A stretch of DNA of 64,000 nt from Maribacter thermophilus (GTDB lineage: Bacteria > Bacteroidota > Bacteroidia > Flavobacteriales > Flavobacteriaceae). The stretch spans positions 1,154,402 to 1,218,401 of the forward strand of contig NZ_LDAS01000001.1 of NCBI RefSeq assembly GCF_001020565.1, in the 5' to 3' direction. The notes below the pieces were generated by a model. That model did not search any database, was not told the DNA's origin, and saw only the letters and a program-made list of their open reading frames with translations. Of this stretch, positions 28,635 to 37,553 are shown piece after piece. Position numbers and translations under genes: made by a program. Within the stretch, counting starts at the first letter, position 1, and each line of letters begins with the position of its first letter.

Positions 28635-28870
28635 CCTGCGAACCCTACCCTATGTGCCTGGGTGCCATCTATTGGGCAAGGCCCAAAGCGGTATTCTACG
28701 CCTGTACAAAAGAAGATGCGAAGGCCATAGATTTCGGCGACCAATTTATTTATGATAAATTGGACAAGAAAATGGCCGATCGCCAAATAAAATTTATTCA
28801 ATTGCTGCGAAACGATACCCTGCCCGTTTTTAAAAGCAGGGAAGAAAAAAACGACAAAACGGAATACTGA
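28635..28870 (+). pseudogene. Partial duplicate of the guanine deaminase gene
   Basis: This stretch repeats 25893-26128, the last ~78 codons of guaD, in the same orientation with about 12 differences in ~235 bases, most of them G/C to A/T. The N-terminal half with the HAE zinc/catalytic motif is absent, and the first cysteine of the zinc motif is Tyr (CEPYPMC), so it cannot be an active deaminase. An ATG at 28592 gives an open frame of 92 residues, but the first 14 residues are unrelated. It reads as a recombination remnant. The similarity ends at the stop codon. Confidence 0.88.
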
Positions 28871-28894
28871 GTACAGGATTACTTTGACCTTAGC

Positions 28895-29281
28895 ATGGAC
28901 GGAACCTTGAACATAGAAGAAAGAAAACCCATTTGGACCGCGCTATCCGAATTCTATCGCGATACCGAACTTCAGGATGCCGACTTCAGGTATATGGCTC
29001 GAAAAATTTTGGAAAGTCCCTATTCTTTTGAAGAAGTTAGGGTGATTGATAAATACGAAGTTTTTCCTGTCTTACGGTCGAATTTAATGGACGTTGCCGG
29101 GGTATGGACCGGATTTAAGGAGGAGTGGTTGGTTAACAAGATACTGCAATCGCTATCAAAACGAAGCGCGGTAAAAAAAATAGAGATCGAAACTTCTTAC
29201 CGGGCCTTAAAATGGATGAATAGGGATTACTGGAGAAAACTTGAAAAAGTCTACAATGAAATAAAATCAAATACCCTTTAA
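28895..29281 (+). CDS. DUF7079-type small protein
   Basis: This 128-residue soluble protein carries ERKPIWTALSEFYRDTELQDADFRYMARKILESPYS-like features: an N-terminal helix with PIW..LS.F..DTEL, then SPYSFEEV and a middle WTGF..EWL segment. I associate these with the DUF7079 family; this is from memory. Function unknown. It begins 24 bp after the deaminase fragment; before the duplication it may have been the gene after guaD. Confidence 0.7.
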   Translation: MDGTLNIEERKPIWTALSEFYRDTELQDADFRYMARKILESPYSFEEVRVIDKYEVFPVLRSNLMDVAGVWTGFKEEWLVNKILQSLSKRSAVKKIEIETSYRALKWMNRDYWRKLEKVYNEIKSNTL

Positions 29282-29292
29282 AAGGTATTTGA
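29267..29292 (+). terminator. Hairpin spanning the stop codon of the DUF7079-type gene
   Basis: TCAAATACC (29267-29275) and GGTATTTGA (29284-29292) are a perfect 9-bp inverted repeat separated by CTTTAAAA, which can pair further. It covers the TAA stop. No T-run follows, so termination is only likely. Confidence 0.4.
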
Positions 29293-29459
29293 CAGAACAA
29301 CAAAAAGCACCCTGTTCCGGGGTTGCAACCCAAAAACCAATGCTTCATACGCCCGTAGCCAGAACCCTGGGCAAGGTCAAGAACCAAACATAGACCTATC
29401 CCACCAAAAAGTATACACCATTCGTAAATCTGTATAAGGAGGTATGGGCACCTTACACC

Positions 29460-29467
29460 TACCTTTG
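29460..29467 (+). promoter_or_regulatory. -7 promoter element of the SDR operon
   Basis: TACCTTTG matches TAnnTTTG, 26 bp upstream of the SDR start codon. The short leader contains a CCTGTT...AACAGG hairpin (29469-29488). No good -33 element is seen. Confidence 0.4.
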
Positions 29468-29493
29468 TCCTGTTATTTGAAAAACAGGAAAAG

Positions 29494-30447
29494 ATGAGTT
29501 CTAAAAATCAATTTGGCAAACAAGGGTGGACACCCGATAGAATTGGGTCTCTCAAGGGAAAAACCTTTGTGATTACGGGTACAACCAGTGGTACGGGATT
29601 TGAGGCGGCCAAAATACTGCTATCGAAGCAAGCAAAAGTGGTGATGTTGAACCGAAACCCCAAGAAAGCGGCCGATACCCTGGCTACCTTGAAACAAGAG
29701 CTTGGCAATGCCATTGATGTAACCAATATACAAATGGACTTGGCATCGCTGGTTTCCGTAAGAAAGGCTGCGGAAGAAATATTGGACACCGTTGCACGAA
29801 TCGATGCCCTCATGTGCAATGCGGCCATTGCCCAAGTACCCAAACAGACCTTTACCGTTGATGGTTTTGAAAGTCAGTTGGGCGTAAACCATTATGGCAA
29901 CTTTTTACTTCAGGCACTGCTTTACCCCAAAATCGAAGCCTCTAACGGACGTATTGTTGTGGTAGGAAGCATGGGGTACAATTTAGGTATTAAAACCATA
30001 CAGTTCGACGATATGAACTGGGACAAGAATTATAGTCCGAATGGGGTATACAGTCAAAGTAAATTGGGGCAGATCATGTGTGTTTACGAATTGCAAGACC
30101 GATTGAAACAGGCAGGCAATACGAAGGTAAAGGCATATGCCTGCCACCCTGGGGCATCTTCAACCTCACTGATCAAGACCAGTGGCAGCCTTTTAACAAG
30201 GTTCGTATGGCAAATCATGAAATTGACCCCCATGGTACAATCGGCCGAAAAAGGTGCCTACCCCGAATTGATGTGTGCCACGGAACCCGATTTGGACCAA
30301 GAAGGATTCTATGGTCCCACGGGCAAAAATTATTGGACGGGACCCGTTGGAGAATGTAAGCTAGAGCCCCATGCCAAAGACAAACCGGTGATGGAAAGGC
30401 TTTGGGAATTGTCGGAAAAGGAAACGGGTGTAAAGTGGAATTTGTAA
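29494..30447 (+). CDS. Short-chain dehydrogenase/reductase (protochlorophyllide reductase-like subgroup)
   Basis: This 317-residue SDR has the nucleotide-binding TGTTSGTGFEAAK glycine motif near residue 29, CNAAIA (NAG-type motif) and the catalytic YSQSK with an upstream Ser (VVGSMGYN). The length and the C-terminal GKNYWTGPVGECKLEPHAKD segment place it with the retinol-dehydrogenase/light-dependent POR-like subgroup that reduces small lipophilic carbonyls. The Arg after NxNP (LNRNPKKA) suggests NADPH. It heads an operon with a membrane protein and an AraC regulator. Confidence 0.9.
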   Translation: MSSKNQFGKQGWTPDRIGSLKGKTFVITGTTSGTGFEAAKILLSKQAKVVMLNRNPKKAADTLATLKQELGNAIDVTNIQMDLASLVSVRKAAEEILDTVARIDALMCNAAIAQVPKQTFTVDGFESQLGVNHYGNFLLQALLYPKIEASNGRIVVVGSMGYNLGIKTIQFDDMNWDKNYSPNGVYSQSKLGQIMCVYELQDRLKQAGNTKVKAYACHPGASSTSLIKTSGSLLTRFVWQIMKLTPMVQSAEKGAYPELMCATEPDLDQEGFYGPTGKNYWTGPVGECKLEPHAKDKPVMERLWELSEKETGVKWNL

Positions 30448-30530
30448 ATTAGTAAACTACCTAAAACCTTCGGGACAGATCCCCAAGATCTAAACACCGA
30501 AGTAAGGGGCAAATATTAAAAACTTAAAAC

Positions 30531-31043
30531 ATGGATATTTTAAAGGCAGCGACCGATTGGGCAAAGGCAGAACTTTTTTCAACGCCGTTTTTCATGCTCT
30601 TCGGAGTCGCGTTCTTGGTGGCTAGCTTGGGCTTTTGGCAACTGGGAAAAACAGAAATGGCCAGGGCCTACATTATTCCCACTTTGGTAGCAGGCACCTT
30701 GCTTTTGATCATAGGGCTGGGCTTGTTTTTTACCAACAAAACAAGAATCACCCAATTTGAAAAAGCATACCGAACAGATGCAGCGGCATTTGTGGCTTCT
30801 GAGCTAGAGCGTGCCGATGGCACCTTAAAAGAATACAATACCATTGTTTTTACGGCCATTCCGATACTAATCGCTACCTGTGCTTTGGTCTTGTTGTTCG
30901 TAAATACACCGATTTGGAGGGCAAGTATGATAACCACCATAGCCATGCTGGTCGTTATTCTATTGGTAGACGGTACGGCCTATGCCCGAATAGACGCCTA
31001 CAACAAACAATTGTTATTAGTGGAAAAAGACTTAAAAAAGTAA
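30531..31043 (+). CDS. Four-helix membrane protein of unknown function
   Basis: This 170-residue protein has four predicted membrane helices (~18-38, ~45-67, ~103-123, ~130-150) with a charged loop (KTRITQFEKAYRTDAAAF) between the second and third. I do not recognise a family. It is 83 bp after the SDR gene and separated by 1 bp from the AraC gene, so all three are likely one transcript. Confidence 0.75.
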   Translation: MDILKAATDWAKAELFSTPFFMLFGVAFLVASLGFWQLGKTEMARAYIIPTLVAGTLLLIIGLGLFFTNKTRITQFEKAYRTDAAAFVASELERADGTLKEYNTIVFTAIPILIATCALVLLFVNTPIWRASMITTIAMLVVILLVDGTAYARIDAYNKQLLLVEKDLKK

Positions 31044-31044
31044 C

Positions 31045-31956
31045 ATGCAGCATTTTAAAACCTTATCGGCCTATATGGATTATCTGGAACTTCCGCGTCC
31101 GGAACACCCGATGCTGAGCGTGTTTTCCGCTTCGGAAAACGGTTTTTTGCCTTGTCCGAAAGAGAGCTCACCGCCCATCACCAACGATTGCTATTCCATT
31201 AGTTTAAAAAAGATCGTGAAAGGTAACCTAACCTACGGTAGAACCAAATACGATTTCACCAACGGTGCCATGATTTTTCTTGCGCCCAGGCAGGTATTGC
31301 AGTGGGACAATAGTGCGGTGTTCGAACAAAAAGGCTTTTCCATCAACTTTCACGAAGATTTTCTGAAAGGGACGGAGTTGGCGCATCAAATCAAAAAATA
31401 TGGCTTCTTTTCATATTCGGCCAATGAGGCCCTGCATCTTTCCCCCAAGGAGGAAAAGCAGATAGAATCGATTGTGGAGAATATTGAGATCGAGTATCAC
31501 AACAATCAGGACGAATTCAGTAAAGACATCATCATCTCGCAATTGAGCACTCTTCTAAAATATGCCAACCGTTTTTACGAAAGGCAATTTTTACATAGAA
31601 AAGAGCTTTCCAATAGCCTGTTGGAGCAGTTTAACCTGCAAGTATCCTCATATTTTGAATCGGGCCAACTGCAGGAAAATGGGATTCCTAGTATAGAACA
31701 TATCGCAGATCAGATGTCGGTTTCGCAACGCTACCTTAGCGATACGCTCAAAAAGGAAACCGGCAAGACCACGACCGAACATTTGCAGTTACGTTTGATC
31801 GACGAGGCCAAGAATGCGTTATTACAGCCCAATAAAAGTATAGCTGAGGTGGCCTATGAGCTGGGCTTTGAATATCCTCCCTATTTCTCGCGCCTGTTCA
31901 AAAAGAAAGAAGGCATCAGCCCTACCGAGTATCGGGAAAAATATAAGATGAACTAA
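31045..31956 (+). CDS. AraC-family transcriptional regulator
   Basis: This 303-residue protein has an AraC_N-like cupin domain, including MLSVFSASENGFLPCPKES and a GRTKYDFTNGAMIFLAPRQVLQW strand pair. The C-terminal AraC DNA-binding domain includes SIEHIADQMSVSQRYLSDTLKKETG and IAEVAYELGFEYPPYFSRLFKKKEGISPTEYRE. It is the last gene of the SDR-membrane protein-AraC operon, which it may autoregulate; regulators of this subgroup frequently sit with SDR genes. Confidence 0.92.
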   Translation: MQHFKTLSAYMDYLELPRPEHPMLSVFSASENGFLPCPKESSPPITNDCYSISLKKIVKGNLTYGRTKYDFTNGAMIFLAPRQVLQWDNSAVFEQKGFSINFHEDFLKGTELAHQIKKYGFFSYSANEALHLSPKEEKQIESIVENIEIEYHNNQDEFSKDIIISQLSTLLKYANRFYERQFLHRKELSNSLLEQFNLQVSSYFESGQLQENGIPSIEHIADQMSVSQRYLSDTLKKETGKTTTEHLQLRLIDEAKNALLQPNKSIAEVAYELGFEYPPYFSRLFKKKEGISPTEYREKYKMN

Positions 31957-32266
31957 ACGTATGGTATTGTTTCGTATGCCCGCCATGGTGGTGATTATCT
32001 TGTTGTTTTTTTAGATGAACATTAAGGGTTTTAACCATTCTAATTTTATCCAAAGCCTACAGTAAACAATGCTGATGGGAAGTGTAACCTTACATTTAAA
32101 GCTATTTGCTTCAAAATTTGGAGAACCATTTATAAAAAAATAATCCTCCATGAACAAAGTATTTCCGCATCCATAGATAAAATATTTGTATCCGTAGATA
32201 TTGTTTTATTGTAAAGATCCCTACCTATATCTTTGGTATATCACTTGTTAGAAACAATGTCATAAA
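31957..32266. other. Intergenic region (310 bp)
   Basis: The region is AT-rich and lies between the AraC gene and the DUF1566 lipoprotein gene. I see no coding sequence. A TATCTTTG -7 element at 32228-32235 with a TTG at 32209-32211 (16-bp spacing) probably drives the lipoprotein gene, with a leader of about 25 nt. Confidence 0.45.
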
Positions 32267-33598
32267 ATGAACACGATAAAATCAATATCCACCATCAAGA
32301 CCACGAGATGGGGTATTATTCTTTTAAGCGGGGCCTTTCTTCTGTCCTGTAACCAAACGAAAAACAAAGGAGGTCAACAAGGTACTGGGCCGACGACCGA
32401 TACCCCTCAATACACCCAGGTGGCCACGGGGCAAACAACCCTCTATGGCCTTGATGGGGAAGTCGTTAATGCCCTGTTGCCAGGCGATTCGCTCTACGGA
32501 CAAGACGCCAATTATCTAAAGGGCAAAAAGATGGCCTACGAAAAGAACGGTGATGGAACCGTTACTGACTTGAATACAGGACTCATGTGGCAAGAAATAC
32601 CGACCACGGAAGGTTTTGATTGGAACGATGCTAAGGAATATTGCGAGAACCTAGAACTTGGGGGTTATGACGATTGGCGAATGCCGACGGCTAAAGAATT
32701 ATTCTCCATAAGCGACTTTAGCTCGGGATGGCCCTACCTGAACACCGATTATTTTTATTTGGTCAATAACGATCATGTAGATAAAAGCGAACAATATTGG
32801 ACGGCCAACCAATACGTAGGGCATACCGAAGAAGGCAAGTACACCGCAGCCTTTGGGGTAAACCATGCCACGGGCCACATTAAGGCCTATCCTGGCGAAG
32901 CTCCCGAGGGCGGCAGGCCCCAAGGTCCCCCTCCCGGGGAAAACAATGCGCCCCAAGAACAGGATGGGGAAGGCCATAGACCTCCCCCTCCTGGGCAAGG
33001 ACAGGGAGATGGCAACGAAAACGGGGATAGACCCATAGGCAACCCGATGCTAAAACACGTACGTGCCGTTCGTGGAAAGAGCTATGGTATCAATAATTTT
33101 GTGGACAATGGCGACGGAACGATCAGCGACACATCTACGGGATTGATGTGGGCCAAATACGACAGCCAAAAAGGTATGGATTGGGGCGACGCCCTAGCCT
33201 ATGCCGAAAACTCGGATCTAGCAAATTATTCCGATTGGCGATTGCCCAATGTAAAAGAGCTTCAGGGAATTGTAGACTATTCCTATGCGCCAAATGCCCA
33301 GGACCCCGACTTGGTAGGGCCTGCCATAGACCCCATGTTCAGCTGTTCGGAAATTACCAATGAAAATGGCGATCAGGATTACCCTTATTACTGGACCAGC
33401 ACTTCGGCAAGGTTTCAAAAGGGAAAACCCTATTACTATGCCTGGTACGTAGCCTTTGGACGTGCGGTTAATCCCCAAGGTCTTGATTTTCACGGAGCAG
33501 GTGCGGTACGTTTCGATACCAAGCACCAGAACGGTCCGGCCGGTGAAGGTGGTGAAAGGTATTACAACTATGTAAGGTTGGTAAGGGATATCCAATAA
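32267..33598 (+). CDS. Tandem DUF1566 (Lcl C-terminal type) lipoprotein
   Basis: This 443-residue protein has lipobox LLSC (Cys28). Two DUF1566 modules are visible. The first starts near residue 98 (NGDGTVTDLNTGLMWQE, then YDDWRMPTAKELFSI); the second starts near residue 283 (NGDGTISDTSTGLMWAK, then YSDWRLPNVKELQGI). Each has the NGDGTV.D..TGLMW and DWR(M/L)P..KEL signatures. Between residues ~212 and 262 the first module is interrupted by a Pro/Gly/Glu-rich low-complexity stretch. The family is surface-exposed with C-type-lectin-like folds in related proteins; the role is unknown. It appears monocistronic. Confidence 0.88.
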   Translation: MNTIKSISTIKTTRWGIILLSGAFLLSCNQTKNKGGQQGTGPTTDTPQYTQVATGQTTLYGLDGEVVNALLPGDSLYGQDANYLKGKKMAYEKNGDGTVTDLNTGLMWQEIPTTEGFDWNDAKEYCENLELGGYDDWRMPTAKELFSISDFSSGWPYLNTDYFYLVNNDHVDKSEQYWTANQYVGHTEEGKYTAAFGVNHATGHIKAYPGEAPEGGRPQGPPPGENNAPQEQDGEGHRPPPPGQGQGDGNENGDRPIGNPMLKHVRAVRGKSYGINNFVDNGDGTISDTSTGLMWAKYDSQKGMDWGDALAYAENSDLANYSDWRLPNVKELQGIVDYSYAPNAQDPDLVGPAIDPMFSCSEITNENGDQDYPYYWTSTSARFQKGKPYYYAWYVAFGRAVNPQGLDFHGAGAVRFDTKHQNGPAGEGGERYYNYVRLVRDIQ

Positions 33599-33616
33599 AA
33601 GAATTTCTAAATTAGA

Positions 33617-33648
33617 TGACCTGTTTTTTCGCAAGGGATTACAGGTCA
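33617..33648 (+). terminator. Possible terminator after the DUF1566 gene
   Basis: TGACCTGT (33617-33624) and ACAGGTCA (33641-33648) form an 8-bp stem with a 16-nt loop, followed by CTTTAC. The tail is weak. Confidence 0.35.
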
Positions 33649-33672
33649 CTTTACAAAACGTCTCGTCTCCTT

Positions 33673-33680
33673 TATATTTG
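33673..33680 (+). promoter_or_regulatory. -7 promoter element of the ABC exporter gene
   Basis: TATATTTG matches TAnnTTTG, 33 bp upstream of the TTG start codon at 33714. No clear -33 element is seen. Confidence 0.4.
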
Positions 33681-33713
33681 TCTTTTTATAATTTGTACAA
33701 ATAAGGGATACTA

Positions 33714-35528
33714 TTGAATAACAAAAAAAATACAGATCAAAGGTCGGGCATAGGCCTCATAGCGCTTTTTAAAAAATTGACCAGGTATGTAAAACCCTAT
33801 AAGTATCTGGTAATAGCCACCCTCACCCTAACTTTGATAGGTTCTTTCTTGGCCCAGGTAAATGCCTTGGTGCTTCGCTATACAGTAGATGAACTCACCC
33901 TCTTGACAGAAAACAACAATGGATTTAAAGAAGGTATTTCGCTGTTGCTAACAATCAGTGCCATTCTACTCTCAAAAGAACTGATTTATGCAGGCATACA
34001 ATACGGACAAAAATATTATGGTGAAAAATTAAAGATTTACATATCGCGTGATTTTGCCCAGAAGGTAGTAGATAAGATCCTGACCTACAGGATGTCTTTT
34101 TACAGTTCTCCCGAGAATGAAAGCGGAAAGCTTCAAACAAGAATAGATTTGGGTATTTCCAGTCTTACCCAACTGGTCAAGAATTTCTTCATCGATATAC
34201 TTCCCCTATTTTCTAATGCCATAATAGCCTTATTTCTTATGTTCCAGGCCAACTTTTATGTCGGTTTGGTAAGTGTGGGAATCATCCCTATATTTTTTTA
34301 CATCAGTAGCCTACAGGCCAACAAATTAAAAGGCTTTAGACGAAAAATGAGAGGTTTTAGGGAAACTCGGAACAATGGTATCATTGACCTGATCAACTCC
34401 ATTACCGTTATAAAATCGTTTACCCGGGAAGACTTGGAAAGCAAAAAGCACGAGGATATTCAGTTTGATATGACCGAAAATCAGCTAAAGACACGCCGAC
34501 TAAGTTTTTTGTTCAATGGGGTCAAGGTTTTTATTGAGCAATTTGGGGTGGTCATTATTATCGTTTTAACTTCCTACTTTGTATTGAACGGTACCATGAG
34601 CATTGGGGCGATTATGTTTCATATCTTATTGTTCAACAATGTTTCGGCACCCATACGGGAGTTGCATAGAATATATGATGAGGTAAACGATGCCTTGATC
34701 TATTCAGAGGCCTTCTTCGACATTATGGACGCCGATGAGACCGAGACCGGGGGCTCTTATATACCTGAAAAAGTAGTAGGGAAATTTGAATTGAGAAATG
34801 TTGATTTTACCTATCCGAACGGTACCAAGGCACTTTACGATGTTTCTGCCCTGATCAAACCCAACACGATCAATGCCTTGGTCGGTTTAAGTGGTGCCGG
34901 AAAAAGCACCATCATTAACCTATTGGATAAATTCTTTGAGCCGAGTGCGGGAAGCATTCTTTTGGACGGTGTAGACCTGAAGGAATATGACACCCATTGG
35001 TTGCGGAACAATATTGGATTGGTGCTACAGAAAAACCATATTTTTAACGGGAGCATAAAGGAAAATATCTTGTACGGACAAGAAAACGCTACCCACGAAG
35101 AAGTAGTAAAAGCCGCAATGAAAGCCCACATCCATGATCAAATCATGGATTTGCCCAAGGGATATGATTCAAAGGCCACCCTGCTTTCGGGCGGTCAAAA
35201 GCAAAGAGTGGCCATTGCCAGGTTGTTTTTAAAGAATCCGCCGATAATTTTTCTCGATGAGCCTACCGCCAGTTTGGATGCCATTGCTACCGAACAGATC
35301 AAAAAGAGCTTGGATTCCATTAAAAAGGGCAGGACCGTTATTATTATTTCGCACAGTATTTCCCAAATTATAGACGCTGAAAACGTCATCGTATTGGAAA
35401 AAGGAAGGGTGGTCGAAGAAGGCACCCATGAGGAACTGTACGACAACGAGGGTACCTATCATAAAATCTTTAACGCCATGGCCAATAGCCTGAACCTTGA
35501 TAAAATAGCGGATACCCTTCATGAATGA
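33714..35528 (+). CDS. ABC exporter, fused permease/ATPase
   Basis: This 604-residue half-transporter has an N-terminal six-helix exporter domain (~30-330) and a C-terminal ATPase. The ATPase has Walker A GLSGAGKST, Q-loop VLQKNH, signature LLSGGQKQRVAIARL, Walker B IIFLDEPTASLD and the H-loop IISHS. It should work as a homodimer or with a partner and export lipids, drugs or peptides; the cargo is open. The start is TTG: no ATG precedes the first membrane domain in this frame. It stands alone, following the DUF1566 gene by 115 bp. Confidence 0.92.
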   Translation: MNNKKNTDQRSGIGLIALFKKLTRYVKPYKYLVIATLTLTLIGSFLAQVNALVLRYTVDELTLLTENNNGFKEGISLLLTISAILLSKELIYAGIQYGQKYYGEKLKIYISRDFAQKVVDKILTYRMSFYSSPENESGKLQTRIDLGISSLTQLVKNFFIDILPLFSNAIIALFLMFQANFYVGLVSVGIIPIFFYISSLQANKLKGFRRKMRGFRETRNNGIIDLINSITVIKSFTREDLESKKHEDIQFDMTENQLKTRRLSFLFNGVKVFIEQFGVVIIIVLTSYFVLNGTMSIGAIMFHILLFNNVSAPIRELHRIYDEVNDALIYSEAFFDIMDADETETGGSYIPEKVVGKFELRNVDFTYPNGTKALYDVSALIKPNTINALVGLSGAGKSTIINLLDKFFEPSAGSILLDGVDLKEYDTHWLRNNIGLVLQKNHIFNGSIKENILYGQENATHEEVVKAAMKAHIHDQIMDLPKGYDSKATLLSGGQKQRVAIARLFLKNPPIIFLDEPTASLDAIATEQIKKSLDSIKKGRTVIIISHSISQIIDAENVIVLEKGRVVEEGTHEELYDNEGTYHKIFNAMANSLNLDKIADTLHE

Positions 35529-35634
35529 CCTACAGACACATAATTACAAATTCACGCATTAAGAACTTAAAAAATAACCCTTCATGTTACAAATTTCATA
35601 AAGGGAATACGTATAAACTAAACCATACATCAAG

Positions 35635-35826
35635 ATGAAAAAATATCGAAGAAAAAAAACAATGCTTCTAATGTCCGTAGGTATGCTTGTGATTGGAGCT
35701 TCTCAAATAATAGCACATTATATGCAACCTAACGATTTGACAAAAGGGCTCTTTTGGGGTATTGGTATAGGACTCTTGCTTACCGCTCTAATCTTCGGAA
35801 AATTTAAGACTGTACCATTTAAGTAA
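35635..35826 (+). CDS. Small two-helix membrane protein
   Basis: This 63-residue protein has a basic N-terminus (MKKYRRKK) and two membrane helices (~9-28 and ~38-56). No family is recognised. It is located between the ABC exporter and the DUF1648-type gene, 70 bp before the latter. Confidence 0.65.
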   Translation: MKKYRRKKTMLLMSVGMLVIGASQIIAHYMQPNDLTKGLFWGIGIGLLLTALIFGKFKTVPFK

Positions 35827-35896
35827 GTTTTACAAACAAGCTTTGCCTACGCCCTACTACTTGTATCGGTTATAATATTTTCTTTTTTTTGATAAA

Positions 35897-36406
35897 ATGA
35901 ATCGTCCAAAAATTAATATAAGGAAGACTAACCTAGATAAGAGAATCGAAATTCTGACATTTGTCCTAATTTTAATTTCGGTAATACTTATTGCCGTTTA
36001 TTACAACCAACTTCCAAAGAAACTCCCCATCTATTTTAACTGGCCATCAAAAGATCAAAACGGATTTGGCGAGAAAAACCTGTTATGGGTCGGCCCTATC
36101 ATCTGTACGGTGATAACTATCGTTTTTTATAAACTGAATCAATATCCCTGGATTTTGAACTACCCCGTAAAAATCAATAAGGAAAATGCCAGATACCATT
36201 ATACGATGGCTACAAAGGCTTTACGCACATTAGCCTTAGTCCTTGCTATTATGTGCCTATTATTGACCTTGACCTCTATTTTATATGGCCTCGGATTTAA
36301 TACCGGATATAGTAACTATCTTTTTCCTTTATTTCCAGTCCTATTAATAGGAATCCCTGTTTTTTTGGTTATCAAAATGCTAATGCATAAAAGAAATAGT
36401 CATTGA
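35897..36406 (+). CDS. DUF1648-type membrane protein
   Basis: This 169-residue protein has four membrane helices. Between the first two is the DUF1648 signature: YNQLPKKLPIYFNWPSKDQNGFGEK, with the LP..(I/V)..H(F/W)-type core ending in a Gly-rich turn. The family includes SdpI-like proteins and membrane subunits found beside regulators. Its TGA stop overlaps the TTG start of the following AraC-type gene by three bases, so the two are coupled and may act in one pathway. Confidence 0.8.
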   Translation: MNRPKINIRKTNLDKRIEILTFVLILISVILIAVYYNQLPKKLPIYFNWPSKDQNGFGEKNLLWVGPIICTVITIVFYKLNQYPWILNYPVKINKENARYHYTMATKALRTLALVLAIMCLLLTLTSILYGLGFNTGYSNYLFPLFPVLLIGIPVFLVIKMLMHKRNSH

Positions 36407-37266
36407 ACAGCATACCTAATATATCATTTGTAAGTAAGGAGGGATTCACCGATATAGAGTTCATTCGGTTGGACGAAATATTAACACGAGTAGAAAAAAA
36501 TCCGGATCACGATCCGCAAAAACCACATAGAATTTCCTTCTTTGCATTATTGATAGTAACGGAAGGATCGGGAATACATCAAATAGATTTAAAGAATTAT
36601 GATATAAAGAAAGGTTCTGTTCTTAAGATCGCAAAGGGCCAAGTGCACGCTTTTCAAAAAAATTATCAATATCGAGGTTATCTTGTTGTATTTACGGAAG
36701 ATTTTGTTCTAAAGTATTTTTCAAAATCATCTATCGATTTTATTTCCCATTTGTACAACTATCATATTTCTGAGCCATTGGTAGAAAACAGTACGTTCAA
36801 CCATTTTTTTTTAGAACAGGTAACAAAAGAGCTCAAAAGCGAGGACACCTACGCCCAAAAAGAAATAATTGCCAAAATACTAGAGTTATATCTACTACGA
36901 CTAGAACGCTACGCTCAAAAGCAACCGCTTAAAAAGTTAAATAGAAAACACCAAACACTCTTCATTAAATTTAAAGATCTGGTAGAAAAAAATTATACCA
37001 AAACCAGAAATGTAAAAGATTATGCCGACCTACTCCACATCTCTTCTAAACACCTTAACCAAATAGTTAGGGCAGTTACCTTGAATACCGCCAAGCATTT
37101 TATAGACCAGTACGTTATCTTGGAAATAAAGAGAACCATATTCAGTAATAGAATCAGCCTAAAAGAAGTGGCGTACAAAATTGGCTTTGACGAAATAACC
37201 AACTTTACCAAGTTCTTTAAAAGAAATACAGGCCTTTCGCCAAAAGAATTTAAATCCACATTGTAG
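36403..37266 (+). CDS. AraC-family transcriptional regulator
   Basis: This 287-residue protein has an N-terminal cupin (RISFFALLIVTEGSGIHQIDLKNYDIKKGSVLKIAKGQVHAF-like order: strand, G, H, then the KGQVH turn) and a C-terminal AraC helix-turn-helix pair. The latter includes NVKDYADLLHISSKHLNQIVRA and SLKEVAYKIGFDEITNFTKFFKRNTGLSPKEFK. The start is TTG overlapping the preceding stop codon, as the frame has no earlier ATG that would not run into the DUF1648 gene. The target genes are probably those directly upstream or the egt operon downstream. Confidence 0.9.
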   Translation: MNSIPNISFVSKEGFTDIEFIRLDEILTRVEKNPDHDPQKPHRISFFALLIVTEGSGIHQIDLKNYDIKKGSVLKIAKGQVHAFQKNYQYRGYLVVFTEDFVLKYFSKSSIDFISHLYNYHISEPLVENSTFNHFFLEQVTKELKSEDTYAQKEIIAKILELYLLRLERYAQKQPLKKLNRKHQTLFIKFKDLVEKNYTKTRNVKDYADLLHISSKHLNQIVRAVTLNTAKHFIDQYVILEIKRTIFSNRISLKEVAYKIGFDEITNFTKFFKRNTGLSPKEFKSTL

Positions 37267-37354
37267 TACTACGGTTTCATATTTACCATTTTTAACAGCT
37301 AATCTACCTTTTGCAAAAATAGCACTTGGTCGAAATTTGTTGAAAAAACAAATT

Positions 37355-37546
37355 ATGAGTGCAGTAGCAAAATGCCCTACCTGTGGAGGCACCTGTAAAA
37401 TAAAGGAAAAAGACGGCGATACTATATACCAAGCCGTTCAAGATGAAGAACTTATTAAAAAAATAGGACAGTTAAAAAAAGCCATGGAAAAGTTCAAGAC
37501 CAAAGCTGAAGCCCTAGAAAAACAACTGGAAGAGGTAAAATCATAA
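37355..37546 (+). CDS. Small Cys-rich coiled-coil protein
   Basis: This 63-residue protein, when read from the Met of MSAVAKCPTCGG, begins with CPTCGGTC, a rubredoxin/zinc-knuckle-like CxxCxxxC cluster. It continues as a charged amphipathic helix (DEELIKKIGQLKKAMEKFKTKAEALEKQLEE) that should form a coiled coil. An upstream in-frame ATG at 37337 would add six residues. I do not recognise the family. It is 7 bp before the MsrQ-like gene and probably in its operon, perhaps as a metal- or redox-binding accessory. Confidence 0.68.
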   Translation: MSAVAKCPTCGGTCKIKEKDGDTIYQAVQDEELIKKIGQLKKAMEKFKTKAEALEKQLEEVKS

Positions 37547-37553
37547 AAACACC

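Noticed and set aside
28592-28870. A functional small deaminase gene
   Set aside because: It lacks the HAE motif and one zinc cysteine, and its first 14 codons are unrelated to deaminases.
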